Positions 32,352 to 41,960 of a stretch of 64,000 nucleotides of DNA are shown here, piece by piece (the first letter of the stretch is position 1; each line of letters starts with the position of its first letter). This DNA comes from Actinomadura physcomitrii (GTDB lineage Bacteria; Actinomycetota; Actinomycetes; Streptosporangiales; Streptosporangiaceae). The stretch is from NCBI RefSeq assembly GCF_008923205.2, contig NZ_WBMS02000027.1, positions 62,001 through 126,000 on the forward strand, in the 5' to 3' direction. Under the pieces are notes generated by a model. That model saw nothing but the letters and a program-made list of their open reading frames with translations. It was not told where the DNA came from and did not search any database. The position numbers and the translations under genes are program-made.

Positions 32352-35018
32352 TCAGCCGCCGCCGCGCAGTTCCGCGAGCACCCCGGGCAGGTCGTCGGGC
32401 TTGGCGAGCACATCGCGCGCCTTGGAGCCCTCGCTCGGCCCGACGATGTCGCGGCTCTCCATCAGGTCCATCAGCCGCCCCGCCTTGGCGAAGCCGACGC
32501 GCAGCTTGCGCTGCAGCATCGAGGTGGACCCGAACTGCGTCGACACCACCAGCTCGATCGCCTGGACGAGCAGGTCCATGTCGTCGCCGATCTCCTCGTC
32601 GATCTCCTTCTTCGGCGCGGACGACTCGGCGACGTCCTCCCGGTAGTTCGCCTCCATCTGCCCCTTGCAGTGGTCGACGACGCTGTGGATCTCCTTCTCC
32701 GACACGTAGGCGTTCTGGATCCGCATGGGCTTGCTCGCGCCCATCGGCAGGAACAGCGCGTCGCCCTGGCCGACGAGCTTCTCCGCGCCGGGCTGGTCGA
32801 GGATGACGCGGCTGTCGGACAGCGAGGAGGTCGCGAACGCCAGCCGGGACGGCACGTTGGCCTTGATGAGGCCGGTGACGACGTCGACGGACGGGCGCTG
32901 CGTCGCGAGCACCAGGTGGATGCCGGCGGCGCGGGCGAGCTGGGTGATGCGCACGACCGAGTCCTCGACGTCGCGGGGCGCGACCATCATCAGGTCGGCG
33001 AGCTCGTCGACGATCACCAGCATGTACGGGTAGGGGGTGTAGACGCGCTCGCTGCCGGGAGGCGCGGTCAGCTTGCCCGCCTTCACCGCCTTGTTGAAGT
33101 CGTCGATGTGCCGGAACCCGGACGCGGCGAGGTCGTCGTACCGGCGGTCCATTTCGCCGACGACCCATTCGAGGGCTTCGGCCGCTTTCTTGGGGTTGGT
33201 GATGATCGGGGTGATCAGGTGGGGAATTCCCTGGTACATGGTCAGCTCGACCCGTTTCGGGTCGACCAGGATCATCCGCACCTCGTCCGGCGTCGCCCGC
33301 ATCAGCACCGAGGTGATGAGCCCGTTGATGCAGGTCGACTTGCCCGCGCCCGTCGCGCCCGCGATCAGGATGTGCGGCATCTTCGCCAGGTTCGCCACCA
33401 CCGTGCGGCCCTCGACGTCCTTGCCGAGCCCCACCACCATCGGGTGGTGCTCGTTGGTCGCCGCCGGGGACCGCAGCACGTCGCCGAGGCTGACGATGTC
33501 CTTGTCGGTGTTCGGGATCTCCACGCCGATCGCCGACTTGCCGGGGATCGGGGAGATGATCCGCACGTCCGCGCTCTTCACCGCGTACGCGATGTTCTTG
33601 GTCAGCGCGGTGACCTTCTCCACCTTCACCGCCGGGCCGAGCTCGATCTCGTACCGGGTGATCGTCGGGCCCCGGGTGAACCCGGTGACCTGCGCGTCGA
33701 TGTCGAACTGCTCCAGCACGCCGGTGAGCGCGTTCACCACCGTGTCGTTGGCCTTCGTGCGCGGCTTGGCCACGCTGCCCGGCCGCAGCGCCGACGGGTC
33801 CGGCAGGAGGTAGATCTCCCCGGACGACGACAGCGGCAGCTGCTCGGAGCTGCGCGGCGCCGGCGTCGGGTCGGGGACGTCGCCGTGCACGGGCTCCTCG
33901 GGCGGCGCGGGCTCCTGCGGGACCGGGTCGGCCGGCGGCGGCGCGTCGTCGAAGGGCGGCATGTCGTCGACCGGCGGCGCCGGCGGCGGGACGTCCCCGC
34001 CGAACGGGTCCGGCTCGAACAGCTCGTCGGCGAGGTCGCGGCTCGGCCGCTCGCGGCGCTTCGGCTCGTCCTCCAGCAGCGGCGTGTCGTACGGCCGGGA
34101 GTGCTCGCCGACCTCCAGCTCGTCGTCGGCCTCGTCCGCCTTCTTCTTGCGGCAGCGCTTCTTCGGCGCCTCCTGCTCGTCGTCCGCCGCGTCGGACGGG
34201 CGCTCCGGACGGCCCTGCAGCGTCGCGACGGCCCACAGCTCACCGACCCGCTCGGGCACCTTCGCGATCGGCGTCGCGGTGATGACCAGCAGGCCGAACC
34301 CCGACAGCAGGAGCAGCAGCGGCACCGCCACCCAGCCGCTGAGCGCGGCGTCCAGCGGCGCCGACACCAGCCAGCCGACGACGCCCCCGGCGTCGCGGAC
34401 GCCGGGCATGTCCTTCGACGGCGACGGGATGCCCGCCGCGATGTGCAGGATGCCGAGCACCCCGACGGTGAGCGCGGTCAGGCCGATGACGACGCGCCCG
34501 GTCTCCTCGTTCTGCTCGGGGTGGCGCAGCGTCCGCCACGCCAGCAGCGCCAGCACCACCGGCAGCGCCATCGCGACGATGCCGATGCCGCCGCGCACGA
34601 CCTTCTCCAGCGCGATGGTGACGACGCCGTCGGGCCGGAACCAGGTGACCGAGGCCAGCACGATCGACGAGCCGAGCAGCGCGAGCCCGAGGCCGTCGCG
34701 CCGGTGCTCGGGGTCGAGGTTGCGGGCGCCGTTGCCGTAGGCGCGGAAGATCGAGCCGACGGCGACCGCCGCGAGCAGGTACAGCTTGAACAGCAGCTTG
34801 AAGAACCCGAGGACGGCCTGCGAGATCGGGTCCGGCTTCTGCTGCGGGCGGCCCCGGCCGGATCCCCGTCCGCCGCCCTTCGCGCCGCCGCGCGCTCCAC
34901 CGCCCTTCGCGCCGCCGCTCGTTCGCTTCCGGGGGGCCGACCCTGCTGGTTTGCGAGCCGCGCTGCCCCCGGTACGCGAGGAGGTGGTCTTCGCTCCCCC
35001 GGACGCACGTGTGGCCAT
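32352..35018 (-). CDS. ftsK: DNA translocase FtsK/SpoIIIE
   Basis: 888 residues. The N-terminus is a basic Gly/Lys/Arg-rich tail, followed by about four membrane helices (to residue ~260). A proline- and acid-rich linker leads to the motor domain, with Walker A AGATGAGKSTCING and Walker B MLVIVDELADLMMV, then RLAFATSSLSDSRVILDQ. The C-terminal gamma winged helix for KOPS reading is present (STSMLQRKLRVGFAKAGRLM). It pumps chromosomes through the septum. I use the ATG at 35018, just after an inverted repeat GGTTA/TAACC (35019-35034); a TTG at 35036 is the alternative. The stop is followed by a 216-base gap before rodZ. Confidence 0.95.
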   Translation of the reverse strand: MATRASGGAKTTSSRTGGSAARKPAGSAPRKRTSGGAKGGGARGGAKGGGRGSGRGRPQQKPDPISQAVLGFFKLLFKLYLLAAVAVGSIFRAYGNGARNLDPEHRRDGLGLALLGSSIVLASVTWFRPDGVVTIALEKVVRGGIGIVAMALPVVLALLAWRTLRHPEQNEETGRVVIGLTALTVGVLGILHIAAGIPSPSKDMPGVRDAGGVVGWLVSAPLDAALSGWVAVPLLLLLSGFGLLVITATPIAKVPERVGELWAVATLQGRPERPSDAADDEQEAPKKRCRKKKADEADDELEVGEHSRPYDTPLLEDEPKRRERPSRDLADELFEPDPFGGDVPPPAPPVDDMPPFDDAPPPADPVPQEPAPPEEPVHGDVPDPTPAPRSSEQLPLSSSGEIYLLPDPSALRPGSVAKPRTKANDTVVNALTGVLEQFDIDAQVTGFTRGPTITRYEIELGPAVKVEKVTALTKNIAYAVKSADVRIISPIPGKSAIGVEIPNTDKDIVSLGDVLRSPAATNEHHPMVVGLGKDVEGRTVVANLAKMPHILIAGATGAGKSTCINGLITSVLMRATPDEVRMILVDPKRVELTMYQGIPHLITPIITNPKKAAEALEWVVGEMDRRYDDLAASGFRHIDDFNKAVKAGKLTAPPGSERVYTPYPYMLVIVDELADLMMVAPRDVEDSVVRITQLARAAGIHLVLATQRPSVDVVTGLIKANVPSRLAFATSSLSDSRVILDQPGAEKLVGQGDALFLPMGASKPMRIQNAYVSEKEIHSVVDHCKGQMEANYREDVAESSAPKKEIDEEIGDDMDLLVQAIELVVSTQFGSTSMLQRKLRVGFAKAGRLMDLMESRDIVGPSEGSKARDVLAKPDDLPGVLAELRGGG

Positions 35019-35034
35019 GGTTATGAGAGTAACC
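35019..35034. promoter_or_regulatory. Inverted repeat abutting the ftsK start codon
   Basis: GGTTA-TGAGAG-TAACC (plus-strand reading) lies directly upstream of the ftsK ATG. It is AT-richer than its surroundings and could be an operator or an mRNA hairpin affecting initiation. Confidence 0.35.
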
Positions 35035-35177
35035 AAGGAGCGCCGGGGTTCCCGGGACGGCGAACGGGCGTGTTGCCCATACCGGGACGACCGGGCATTG
35101 ACACCACCCGGCGGGCCCGGGACGACACCACCCTGGGGCAGCCGCGCTGTGCGCGCACGGCCGCCCCGGAGCGGCCG

Positions 35178-36863
35178 CTACACCTCGACGACCACCGGGA
35201 TGATCATGGGGCGGCGGCGGTAGTTGTCGCTCACCCACTTGCCGACCGTGCGGCGGATCAGCTGATTGATCTGGTGCAAGTCGTTGACGGCGTCACCGGC
35301 CGCGCCCGCCAGCACGTCCTCGATCCGCTCGATGACCTCGTCGAAGTCCTCGTTGACGATGCCGGCGCCGCGGGCGTGCACCTCGGGCCCGGCCACCAGC
35401 TTGCCGGAGGTCGAGTCGATGCCGACGACGATGGAGACGAAGCCCTCCTCGCCGAGGATCCGCCGGTCCTTCAGCGAGGTCTCGGTGACCTCGCCGACCG
35501 ACAGGCCGTCCACGTACACGTACCCGGCCGGGACCGCACCGACGATCTCGGCGTGCCCGTCGACCAGGTCGACGACGACGCCGTCCTCGGCGATGACGAT
35601 GTTGTCGTCCGGCACGCCGGTGAGCGCGGCGAGCTTGGCGTGCGCCCGAAGGTGCCGCCACTCGCCGTGGATCGGCATGAAGTTGCCCGGCTTGGTCACG
35701 TTCAGCACGTACAGCAGCTCGCCCGCCGACGCGTGCCCCGACACGTGCACCAGCGCGTTGCCCTTGTGCACGACCCGCGCGCCCCACCGGGTGAGGCCGT
35801 TGATGACGCGGTTCACCGCGTTCTCGTTGCCGGGGATGAGCGAGGACGCCAGCATCACGGTGTCGCGGTCGGTGATGCGGATCGAGTGGTCGCGGTTGGC
35901 CATCCGCGACAGCGCCGACATCGGCTCACCCTGCGAGCCGGTGCACACCAGCACGAGCCGGTCGCCGGGGATGTCGTCCAGCTCCTTCTGGTCGACCATC
36001 ACGTCCTCGGGGACGTTGAGGTAGCCGAGCTCGCGGGCGACGCCCATGTTGCGGACCATCGAGCGGCCGACGAAGCACACCTTGCGGCCGTTGGCGACGG
36101 CGGCGTCCAGCACCTGCTGGACGCGGTGGACGTGCGAGGCGAAGCAGGCGACGATGAGCCGCTCCTGCGCGGTGCGGAACACCTCGTCGACGACCGGGCC
36201 GATGTTGCGCTCGCTGGTGACGAACCCGGGGACCTCGGCGTTGGTCGAGTCCGACAGCAGCAGGTCGATGCCCTCGGAGCCGAGCCGGGCGAACCCGGGC
36301 AGGTCGGTGAGCCGGCCGTCCAGCGGCAGCTGGTCCATCTTGAAGTCGCCGGTGTGCAGGACGAGCCCGGCGGGCGTGCGGACCGCGAGCGCGAGCGCGT
36401 CCGGGATGGAGTGGTTGACGGCGAAGAACTCGCAGTCGAACGGCCCGAACGCGCGCCGCTCGCCCTCGGCCACCACGTCGGTGACCGGTTTGATGCGGTG
36501 CTCGGTGAGCTTGGCCTCCAGCAGGGCCAGCGTGAGCTTCGAGCCGATCAGCGGGATGTCGCGGCGCTCGCGCAGCAGGTACGGGACGGCGCCGATGTGG
36601 TCCTCGTGCCCGTGCGTGAGGACGACGGCCTCGATGTCGTCGAGGCGGTCCCTGATGTACTCGAAGTCCGGCAGGATCAGGTCGACGCCGGGCTGCTCGG
36701 TCTCGGGGAACAGGACGCCGCAGTCGACGACGAGTAGGCGGCCGCCGTACTCGTAGACCGTCATGTTGCGGCCGATCTCCCCGAGCCCGCCGAGCGCGAC
36801 GATGCGCAGGCCCCCTTCGGGCATGGCGGGCGGGTCCGAGAGCTCCGGGTGAGGATGACTCAC
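35178..36863 (-). CDS. rnj: Ribonuclease J
   Basis: 561 residues. Metallo-beta-lactamase/beta-CASP nuclease for rRNA maturation and mRNA decay. Motifs: LGGLGEIGRNMTVYEYG at the N-terminus; zinc-binding LTHGHEDHIGAVPYLL; VNHSIPDALAL; LHTGDFKMDQ; the beta-CASP domain with VCTGSQGEPMSALSRMANRD; and VSGHASAGELLYVL. The C-terminal domain ends DNYRRRPMIIPVVVEV. The ATG at 36863 overlaps the dapA stop (ATGA), so translation is coupled, an arrangement common in actinobacteria. Confidence 0.96.
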   Translation of the reverse strand: MSHPHPELSDPPAMPEGGLRIVALGGLGEIGRNMTVYEYGGRLLVVDCGVLFPETEQPGVDLILPDFEYIRDRLDDIEAVVLTHGHEDHIGAVPYLLRERRDIPLIGSKLTLALLEAKLTEHRIKPVTDVVAEGERRAFGPFDCEFFAVNHSIPDALALAVRTPAGLVLHTGDFKMDQLPLDGRLTDLPGFARLGSEGIDLLLSDSTNAEVPGFVTSERNIGPVVDEVFRTAQERLIVACFASHVHRVQQVLDAAVANGRKVCFVGRSMVRNMGVARELGYLNVPEDVMVDQKELDDIPGDRLVLVCTGSQGEPMSALSRMANRDHSIRITDRDTVMLASSLIPGNENAVNRVINGLTRWGARVVHKGNALVHVSGHASAGELLYVLNVTKPGNFMPIHGEWRHLRAHAKLAALTGVPDDNIVIAEDGVVVDLVDGHAEIVGAVPAGYVYVDGLSVGEVTETSLKDRRILGEEGFVSIVVGIDSTSGKLVAGPEVHARGAGIVNEDFDEVIERIEDVLAGAAGDAVNDLHQINQLIRRTVGKWVSDNYRRRPMIIPVVVEV

Positions 36864-37798
36864 CGGGCGACCTCCGGAATGACGTCCTCCGGCACTTTGA
36901 CTCCCCCTATCGTGAGGTCTTCGCGCAGGCGCGCCGCGAACTCCGGCGTGGCCTCCACCAGCGGGGCGCGCAGCGGGCCGCCCCCGGGAAGGCCCAGCAG
37001 GTTCAGCGCTGCCTTGACGGCGATGGCGCCCTGCGTACGGGTCATGATCGCGGCGACCACGGGCAGCAGGCGCCGGTGGATCTCCAGCGCCCGCCCATGC
37101 TCACCGGCGCGGTATGCGTCGATCATCTCATGGAGTTCGGTTCCCACGACATGGCCGACCACGCTGACGAACCCGGCGGCGCCGACCGACAGCCACGGCA
37201 GGTTCAGCACGTCGTCGCCGGAGTACCAGACCAGGTCGGTCTGCGCCATCACCCTGGACGCGCCGAACAGGTCGCCCTTGGCGTCCTTGACGGCGATGAT
37301 CCGCGGATGCTCGGCGAGCTGCACCAGCGTGTCGTTCTGGATCGGCACCCCGGCGCGCCCCGGGATGTCGTAGAGCATGTTCGGCAGGCCCGTCGCGTCG
37401 GCCACCGCCGTGAAGTGGCGGAGCAGGCCCTCCTGCGGGGGCTTGTTGTAGTACGGGGTGACCACGAGCAGCCCGTGCGCGCCGGCGGCCTCGGCCTGCC
37501 GCGCGAGTTTCAGGGTGTGCTCGGTGTGGTTGGTTCCGGCACCGGCGACGATCACGGCGCGGTCGCCGACCGCCTCGATGACCGCGCGCAGAAGCGTGCT
37601 CTTCTCGTCGTCGCTCGTCGTCGGCGACTCGCCGGTCGTCCCGTTGACGACCAGGCCGTCGTGGCGCCGCTCGTCGACCAGGTGGGTCGCGAGGCGCGCG
37701 GCGCCGTCGTAGTCGACTCCGCCGTCCGGCAGGAACGGCGTGACCATCGCGGTCAGCATCCGCCCGAACGGGGCGTCGGTCGTTGTGCTGGGTGCCAT
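36860..37798 (-). CDS. dapA: 4-hydroxy-tetrahydrodipicolinate synthase
   Basis: 312 residues. Condenses pyruvate with aspartate semialdehyde in the diaminopimelate/lysine pathway. Visible: NGTTGESPTTSDDEK (substrate loop), TPYYNKPPQEGL, catalytic Tyr in YDIPGRAGVP, and Schiff-base Lys in IIAVKDAKGD. Start ATG at 37798. The stop overlaps rnj. The thyX gene often found between dapA and dapB is absent from this window; instead a 16-kb accessory block separates dapA from dapB. Confidence 0.96.
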   Translation of the reverse strand: MAPSTTTDAPFGRMLTAMVTPFLPDGGVDYDGAARLATHLVDERRHDGLVVNGTTGESPTTSDDEKSTLLRAVIEAVGDRAVIVAGAGTNHTEHTLKLARQAEAAGAHGLLVVTPYYNKPPQEGLLRHFTAVADATGLPNMLYDIPGRAGVPIQNDTLVQLAEHPRIIAVKDAKGDLFGASRVMAQTDLVWYSGDDVLNLPWLSVGAAGFVSVVGHVVGTELHEMIDAYRAGEHGRALEIHRRLLPVVAAIMTRTQGAIAVKAALNLLGLPGGGPLRAPLVEATPEFAARLREDLTIGGVKVPEDVIPEVAR

Positions 37799-37962
37799 GC
37801 ATCGAACGGTACCGTTCCGGCCGCCGGCTTGGAGCCGCAGGTGGAGGGGTTTCGCGGCCGGGCCCGGACGGGCGCGCCGACCGGCCTCCGCGAGGGCCCC
37901 GGCACCGGGCTTCGGACGGGTCCGCGGCGGCTCCCGGGCGGGCCGGGGGCGGGCGCGGAAGA

Positions 37963-38002
37963 AGCCGCCGCCACACGCTCGGGGGTACGCGTGGCGGCGG
38001 CT
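37963..38002. terminator. Hairpin between the 73-aa ORF and dapA
   Basis: AGCCGCCGCCAC (37963-37974) pairs perfectly with GTGGCGGCGGCT (37991-38002). It lies after the stop of the small minus-strand gene at 38045 and before the dapA start, so it would end transcription from upstream. Confidence 0.6.
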
Positions 38003-38044
38003 CCCACACCCGTCATCGTGGCACGCAAATGCCTCGTTACGGGG

Positions 38045-38266
38045 TCAGTCCGGCCACTTCCCGGACTCGGTTGGATAACGTGACCCTCCGGTCAGTTCGC
38101 GCAGCCGGCCGCGCAGTTCCTCGACGTCCGGCGTGCGCACGAGATCATTGCCCCGGACGGCCCACCACTGGCCCGATCCGCCGCGCCCGATCCGCCAGCC
38201 GGTGAACTCGGCTGACAGCTCGCTGAGCCGGTCGGCGTCATGCCGCGCGGTCCGCTGAATGCGCAT
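38045..38266 (-). CDS. Conserved-looking small protein, 73 residues, unknown
   Basis: MRIQRTARHDADRLSELSAE is followed by FTGWRIGRGGSGQWWAVRG and a charged C-terminal helix VEELRGRLRELTG. Proteins with an EF-GWRI-R...WWA core are widespread small actinobacterial proteins of unknown function; this placement is from memory of the pattern. Codon use is gene-like. Start ATG at 38266 with GGGACGAGG upstream; an ATG at 38293 would add nine residues. No membrane segment. Confidence 0.65.
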   Translation of the reverse strand: MRIQRTARHDADRLSELSAEFTGWRIGRGGSGQWWAVRGNDLVRTPDVEELRGRLRELTGGSRYPTESGKWPD

Positions 38267-38404
38267 CGGCCTCGTCCCCACTTCCCTAGCCATCCGCCGG
38301 TACCTCCCGGACTTCCGCACCGATGCGTACCCCGCCGCCGCACGCCTATACGCCCCTTCCCACCTGGGCATACGAAGAAATCGGTACGTAGTCGGCCGGG
38401 TTTC

Positions 38405-39469
38405 TCAGCGGCCAACCTTTTCTGTCGCCGGCGGCAGCCAGGTGGCGCGATATCGAGCCCATTCGGCCGGTGTGGTGGTCCAGTCCGCGTACACGCCGAC
38501 GCCGTACGGGCGCTTCGGCGGGCGTTTGAGCTCGGCTATTCCGCGCCGTGCACCACGCAGCGCGACGGTGAGATTCTCAGCCCAGTCCATCATCGGCCGG
38601 TACGTCGGAACGCCGATGAACACCGTGACCTGATCGCCGATGAGTTCCAGGGTGCGGCGGGTATGCCGGGCGAAGTGCCAGCCCGCGAGCGACTGCGTCG
38701 GCAACTCCACGTCATAAGCCATGAGGGCGACCTGGTCGACGCGCGCGGCGACCTTGCGCAGGAACGCGTCGGTGGGGCGCGGCGGGTAGTGCCACGGCCC
38801 GGTGCGCGGCAGCAGCGCCTTGTAGACGGGCTGCGCCGCGTCGACCAGCGTCGGCTGCTCCAGCGCCACCGACAGCAGCCGGCCGCGTGAGCGGGTCAGC
38901 GCGCGGGTCGCGTCGAGCAGCGCCAGGAACGCGCCGTCGTCGGGGTAGATCGGCTCGAAGTCGTAGTGGACGCCGTCGAAGCCGAGGTCGAGCAGGGCCG
39001 CGTCGGTGCGCACCACCCGGTCGCGGACGGCGGGGTCGTCCAGGTCGATGACGCCCTTCCCCTCGACCTCGCGGATCTGCCCGAGGTACGCCTGGACGCG
39101 CACGCCCGGCGCGTACCGGTGAACCGCCTTGATGAGGGCCCCCGCGTACCGGTACTTCGCCGCGGGGACGGTCCCGTCCGCCTCGAACGGCCCGGCGTGG
39201 AAGAACACGTCGGTGATGCGGTTCTCCCGCAGGAGCGCGGCGAGGCCCCGGTACTCGGCGTCGGTGTGCGGCTCCCCCACCCACTGGTGCCTGGCCCACA
39301 GCGCGTTCGCCTCGGTGCCGCGCGCCTCCGGCTCGGGCTGCCACCACGTCCAGGCGCCGGCGAAGGTGATCGCGACGAGCCCGAGCACGTACGCCGCCGT
39401 CCAGCCCGCCCACCGCGCACCGCGCCGGAAACCGCGCTGGATCCTGACAGAACGCCTTATCCCCGTCAT
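38405..39469 (-). CDS. Membrane-anchored GH18-like putative glycoside hydrolase
   Basis: 354 residues. A basic N-terminus and one transmembrane helix (about 17-40, YVLGLVAITFAGAWTWW) anchor an extracellular domain. LGFDGVHYDFEPIYPDDGAF resembles the GH18 catalytic strand DGxDxDxE, with Glu as the probable acid. VDQVALMAYDVELPT and QVTVFIGVPTYRP fit later strands of the same barrel. The substrate is unknown; chitin-like or cell-wall glycan is possible. Start ATG at 39469; the frame continues upstream to 39550 without better evidence. Confidence 0.7.
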   Translation of the reverse strand: MTGIRRSVRIQRGFRRGARWAGWTAAYVLGLVAITFAGAWTWWQPEPEARGTEANALWARHQWVGEPHTDAEYRGLAALLRENRITDVFFHAGPFEADGTVPAAKYRYAGALIKAVHRYAPGVRVQAYLGQIREVEGKGVIDLDDPAVRDRVVRTDAALLDLGFDGVHYDFEPIYPDDGAFLALLDATRALTRSRGRLLSVALEQPTLVDAAQPVYKALLPRTGPWHYPPRPTDAFLRKVAARVDQVALMAYDVELPTQSLAGWHFARHTRRTLELIGDQVTVFIGVPTYRPMMDWAENLTVALRGARRGIAELKRPPKRPYGVGVYADWTTTPAEWARYRATWLPPATEKVGR

Positions 39470-39731
39470 CCAGCAATGATCCCGTATCGGCCCGTCACAT
39501 CGGGCGCGCCGCGTTCCCCCCGCTTCCCGGTCCGGGGTGCCGGAGGCCACGCGCCGGCCATGAGTCGATCATGATTGCGCCGGGACGGCGCGTCGCGCGC
39601 GGCAAGCGTTGACAGCGGGGGAACCCTTAGGTGACGAGGCGGCTCAGCGGTGCCGGGCCCCTGGTCCGATGGGGTCTCGCGGGGGGTCGCCCCGATCCTG
39701 TTCCGAATACCGGGATGGAGGTCGAACCGAC

Positions 39732-39965
39732 ATGCGAGCACGACCGGACCACGCCGAACCGAGACCCCTGCCGCCACCGAAGCCGTCCCGCGGGGCGCGG
39801 GGGGCCGTTCCCCCGCGAGAAGCGCTGGTCAGCACCCGGGCGCTGCTGATCGTCCTCGTGGCGATCGGCGCCGGCGCCCTGACCGCGTGGGCCCCGCAGG
39901 CCGCGATCCCGATCGGGGTCGGCGTCGGCGTGGTCACCCTGCTGGCCCAGATCGTCAAGGACTGA
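39732..39965 (+). CDS. Small single-pass membrane protein, 77 residues, unknown
   Basis: The N-terminal half is Pro/Arg-rich (HAEPRPLPPPKPSRGARGA). A hydrophobic helical hairpin follows: LLIVLVAIGAGALTAW, then AAIPIGVGVGVVTLLAQIV. The ATG at 39732 has GGAGG 11 bases upstream. The codons are gene-like. The stop lies 15 bases before a G47 run. I do not recognise a family; small actinobacterial membrane proteins of this form are common. Confidence 0.65.
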   Translation: MRARPDHAEPRPLPPPKPSRGARGAVPPREALVSTRALLIVLVAIGAGALTAWAPQAAIPIGVGVGVVTLLAQIVKD

Positions 39966-39980
39966 AGGCCGTGGGGGTGT

Positions 39981-40067
<87 letters not shown>

Positions 40068-40083
40068 ACAACTCGACGAGAGA

Positions 40084-40942
40084 TCAGAAGACCGGGATGA
40101 TGTCCTCCGCCTCGATGCCGGTGACGTCGACGCCGGGGATCGCGGGGAACGCGATCCCCCACCGCTCCACGATCGCGCGGACGCGGGCGATCGCGACCCG
40201 CCAGTTCTCCGCCTGCTCCTCGAACGGCAGCACGCCGAGGCCCGCGTCGCGGGCGTGGTCCATCAGGACGCGGTGGTTGTGCAGGAAGTAGGGCGGCAGG
40301 TCCCAGAAGCCCTCCGGCGGCTCCCAGAGGATCATCGGCAGGAAGACGAAGCCGGCCCGCAGCTGCTTGGTGATCTGGCCCTTGACGTCCTCGGTGAGGC
40401 CGGGCCACTCGTTCTCCAGGATCGTCATGCAGATCTGCAGATGCCGGGACTCGTCGCGGCCGATCCGCTTGAACATCTCGCTGAACAGCGGGTGCTTTGT
40501 GCGCGGCCTTCTCCAGGTCGGTGCGCGGGGTCCAGTCGAGCGGGCCGCCCGGCCAGATCCGCGCGATCGACCGCTGGCAGCACTCCTCGTGGTTCATCTC
40601 GTCGCGGGTGATCGAGAAGAAGCACTTGCGGACCGGGTCCTCCTCGTGCTGCTCGAACGCGTGGATGGTCGCGCGGGCGACCACCGCGGGACCGGACGCG
40701 TCGAAGTTCGCCAGCACGGCGAACCAGTACATGAGCCCGAGGCGCTGCTCGGGGGTGAAGCCGTCCGGGCGCAGCTCGTCCCACGGCAGGTCGGCGGGGT
40801 TCCACACCGTGCGCTTGGACTTCTCGTAGATGGCGGCGAGCTTGCCGGTCTCGACCCGCCACTCCATCGGGTAGATGTTCGGCTGCGGGATGTCCGGGGA
40901 GGGCCAGAACCCGCCCTCAGGAACGGTCGGCTCGTCGGCCAT
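40084..40942 (-). pseudogene. Ferritin-like diiron protein, frameshifted
   Basis: The start MADEPTVPEGGFWPSPDIPQ lies at 40942. The first frame runs to about 40497, and the rest (FKRIGRDESRHLQICMTILE ... IEAEDIIPVF) is in another frame ending at 40084. Removing one T from TTT at about 40495-40497 restores one frame of about 285 residues reading AHKHPLFSEMFKRIG. Diiron-type ligands are visible in ITRDEMNHEE and GRDESRHLQ (ExxH pairs). It may be an oxygenase or desaturase-like member of the ferritin superfamily; substrate unknown. The single-base insertion lies 430 bases from the homopolymer artefact, so it may be a sequencing error rather than true inactivation. Confidence 0.75.
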
Positions 40943-40967
40943 GGAAGGCTCCTCGCTGGTCCCCGTT

Positions 40968-41960
40968 TCATGACGCCCTGCCGTCCATTGTGCGCACCTC
41001 GGTCCCGGCCGCGTGCGGCCCGGCCGCGTCGGGGTCGGCGGCGGGGGCGCGGCGGACCCGGGTCCGCTGGGTCAGGGCGACGCAGACGAGGACGCCGGCG
41101 GCGCCCAGCACGGTCACCGCGTCGACCGGCTCGCCGAGCAGCAGCCACGACCAGGCGAGCGTCAGCACCGGCTGGGCGAGCTGCACCTGGCTCGCGCGGG
41201 CGATCCCGGCCCGTGCCAGGCCCTCGTACCAGGCGAAGAAGCCGAGGTAGGCGGACAGGACGGTCACGTAGCCGAAACCGAGCACGGCGTGGCCCGTCCA
41301 GCGCGGGTGCGTGGTGGCGAGCAGCCACCCGGTCAGCGGGACGGTGATCGGCGCGGCCAGCAGGAGCGCCCAGGAGATCACCCGCCAGCCGGGCATGCCG
41401 CGGGCGAGCCGGCCGCCCTCGGCGTAGCCCGCGGCGGCCGCCAGCAGCGCGCCGAACAGCAGCAGGTCGGCGGCGCTGAACCGGCCGGCGCCGCGGATCA
41501 GCGCGAAGCCGGTGACGCAGGCGGCCCCGGTGGCGCTCGCCAGCCAGAAGGCGCGCGACGGGCGCTCCCCCGCGCGCAGCACTCCGAGGACGGCGGTCGC
41601 GGCCGGCAGCAGCCCCACCACGACGGCCGAGTGCGCGGACGAGGCGCCTTGGTCGAGCGCGAGCGTGGACAGCACCGGGAAGCCGAAGACGACCCCGGCG
41701 GCCGCGACGGCGAGCGCGCCCCACTCCCGGCCGCGCGGCCGGCGGGCCCGGACCGATAGCAGTGCCACGGCGGCGAGAACGGCGGCGGCGGCCGAACGGC
41801 CGACGCCGATCAGGTAGGGGTCGAGCCCTTCGAGGCCGTACTCGCTGGCGGGAAGGGTGAAAGAGAAGATCAGCACGCCCAGCGCGGCGGACCAGATGCC
41901 GAGCACCGGGCCCTTGCCCGCTACCGGGCCGGTGACAGTAGCGCTATCTTTATTCCTCAT
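40968..41960 (-). CDS. EamA/DMT family transporter
   Basis: 330 residues with about ten membrane helices in two EamA repeats (GLLPAATAVLGVLRAGERPS in the first; AQPVLTLAWSWLLLGEPVDA in the second). Members export metabolites such as amino acids or drugs. The start ATG (MRNKDSATVTG) lies at 41958-41960 and overlaps by two bases the start codon of the divergent MocR regulator, so the regulator probably controls this exporter. No ribosome site is seen; the transcript may be leaderless, with TATCGT (41966-41971) as -10. Confidence 0.85.
   Translation of the reverse strand: MRNKDSATVTGPVAGKGPVLGIWSAALGVLIFSFTLPASEYGLEGLDPYLIGVGRSAAAAVLAAVALLSVRARRPRGREWGALAVAAAGVVFGFPVLSTLALDQGASSAHSAVVVGLLPAATAVLGVLRAGERPSRAFWLASATGAACVTGFALIRGAGRFSAADLLLFGALLAAAAGYAEGGRLARGMPGWRVISWALLLAAPITVPLTGWLLATTHPRWTGHAVLGFGYVTVLSAYLGFFAWYEGLARAGIARASQVQLAQPVLTLAWSWLLLGEPVDAVTVLGAAGVLVCVALTQRTRVRRAPAADPDAAGPHAAGTEVRTMDGRAS

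Noticed and set aside
31737..36737. A 1666-codon plus-strand frame across rodZ, ftsK and rnj
   Set aside because: It is the mirror of three well-supported minus-strand genes and shows no domain.
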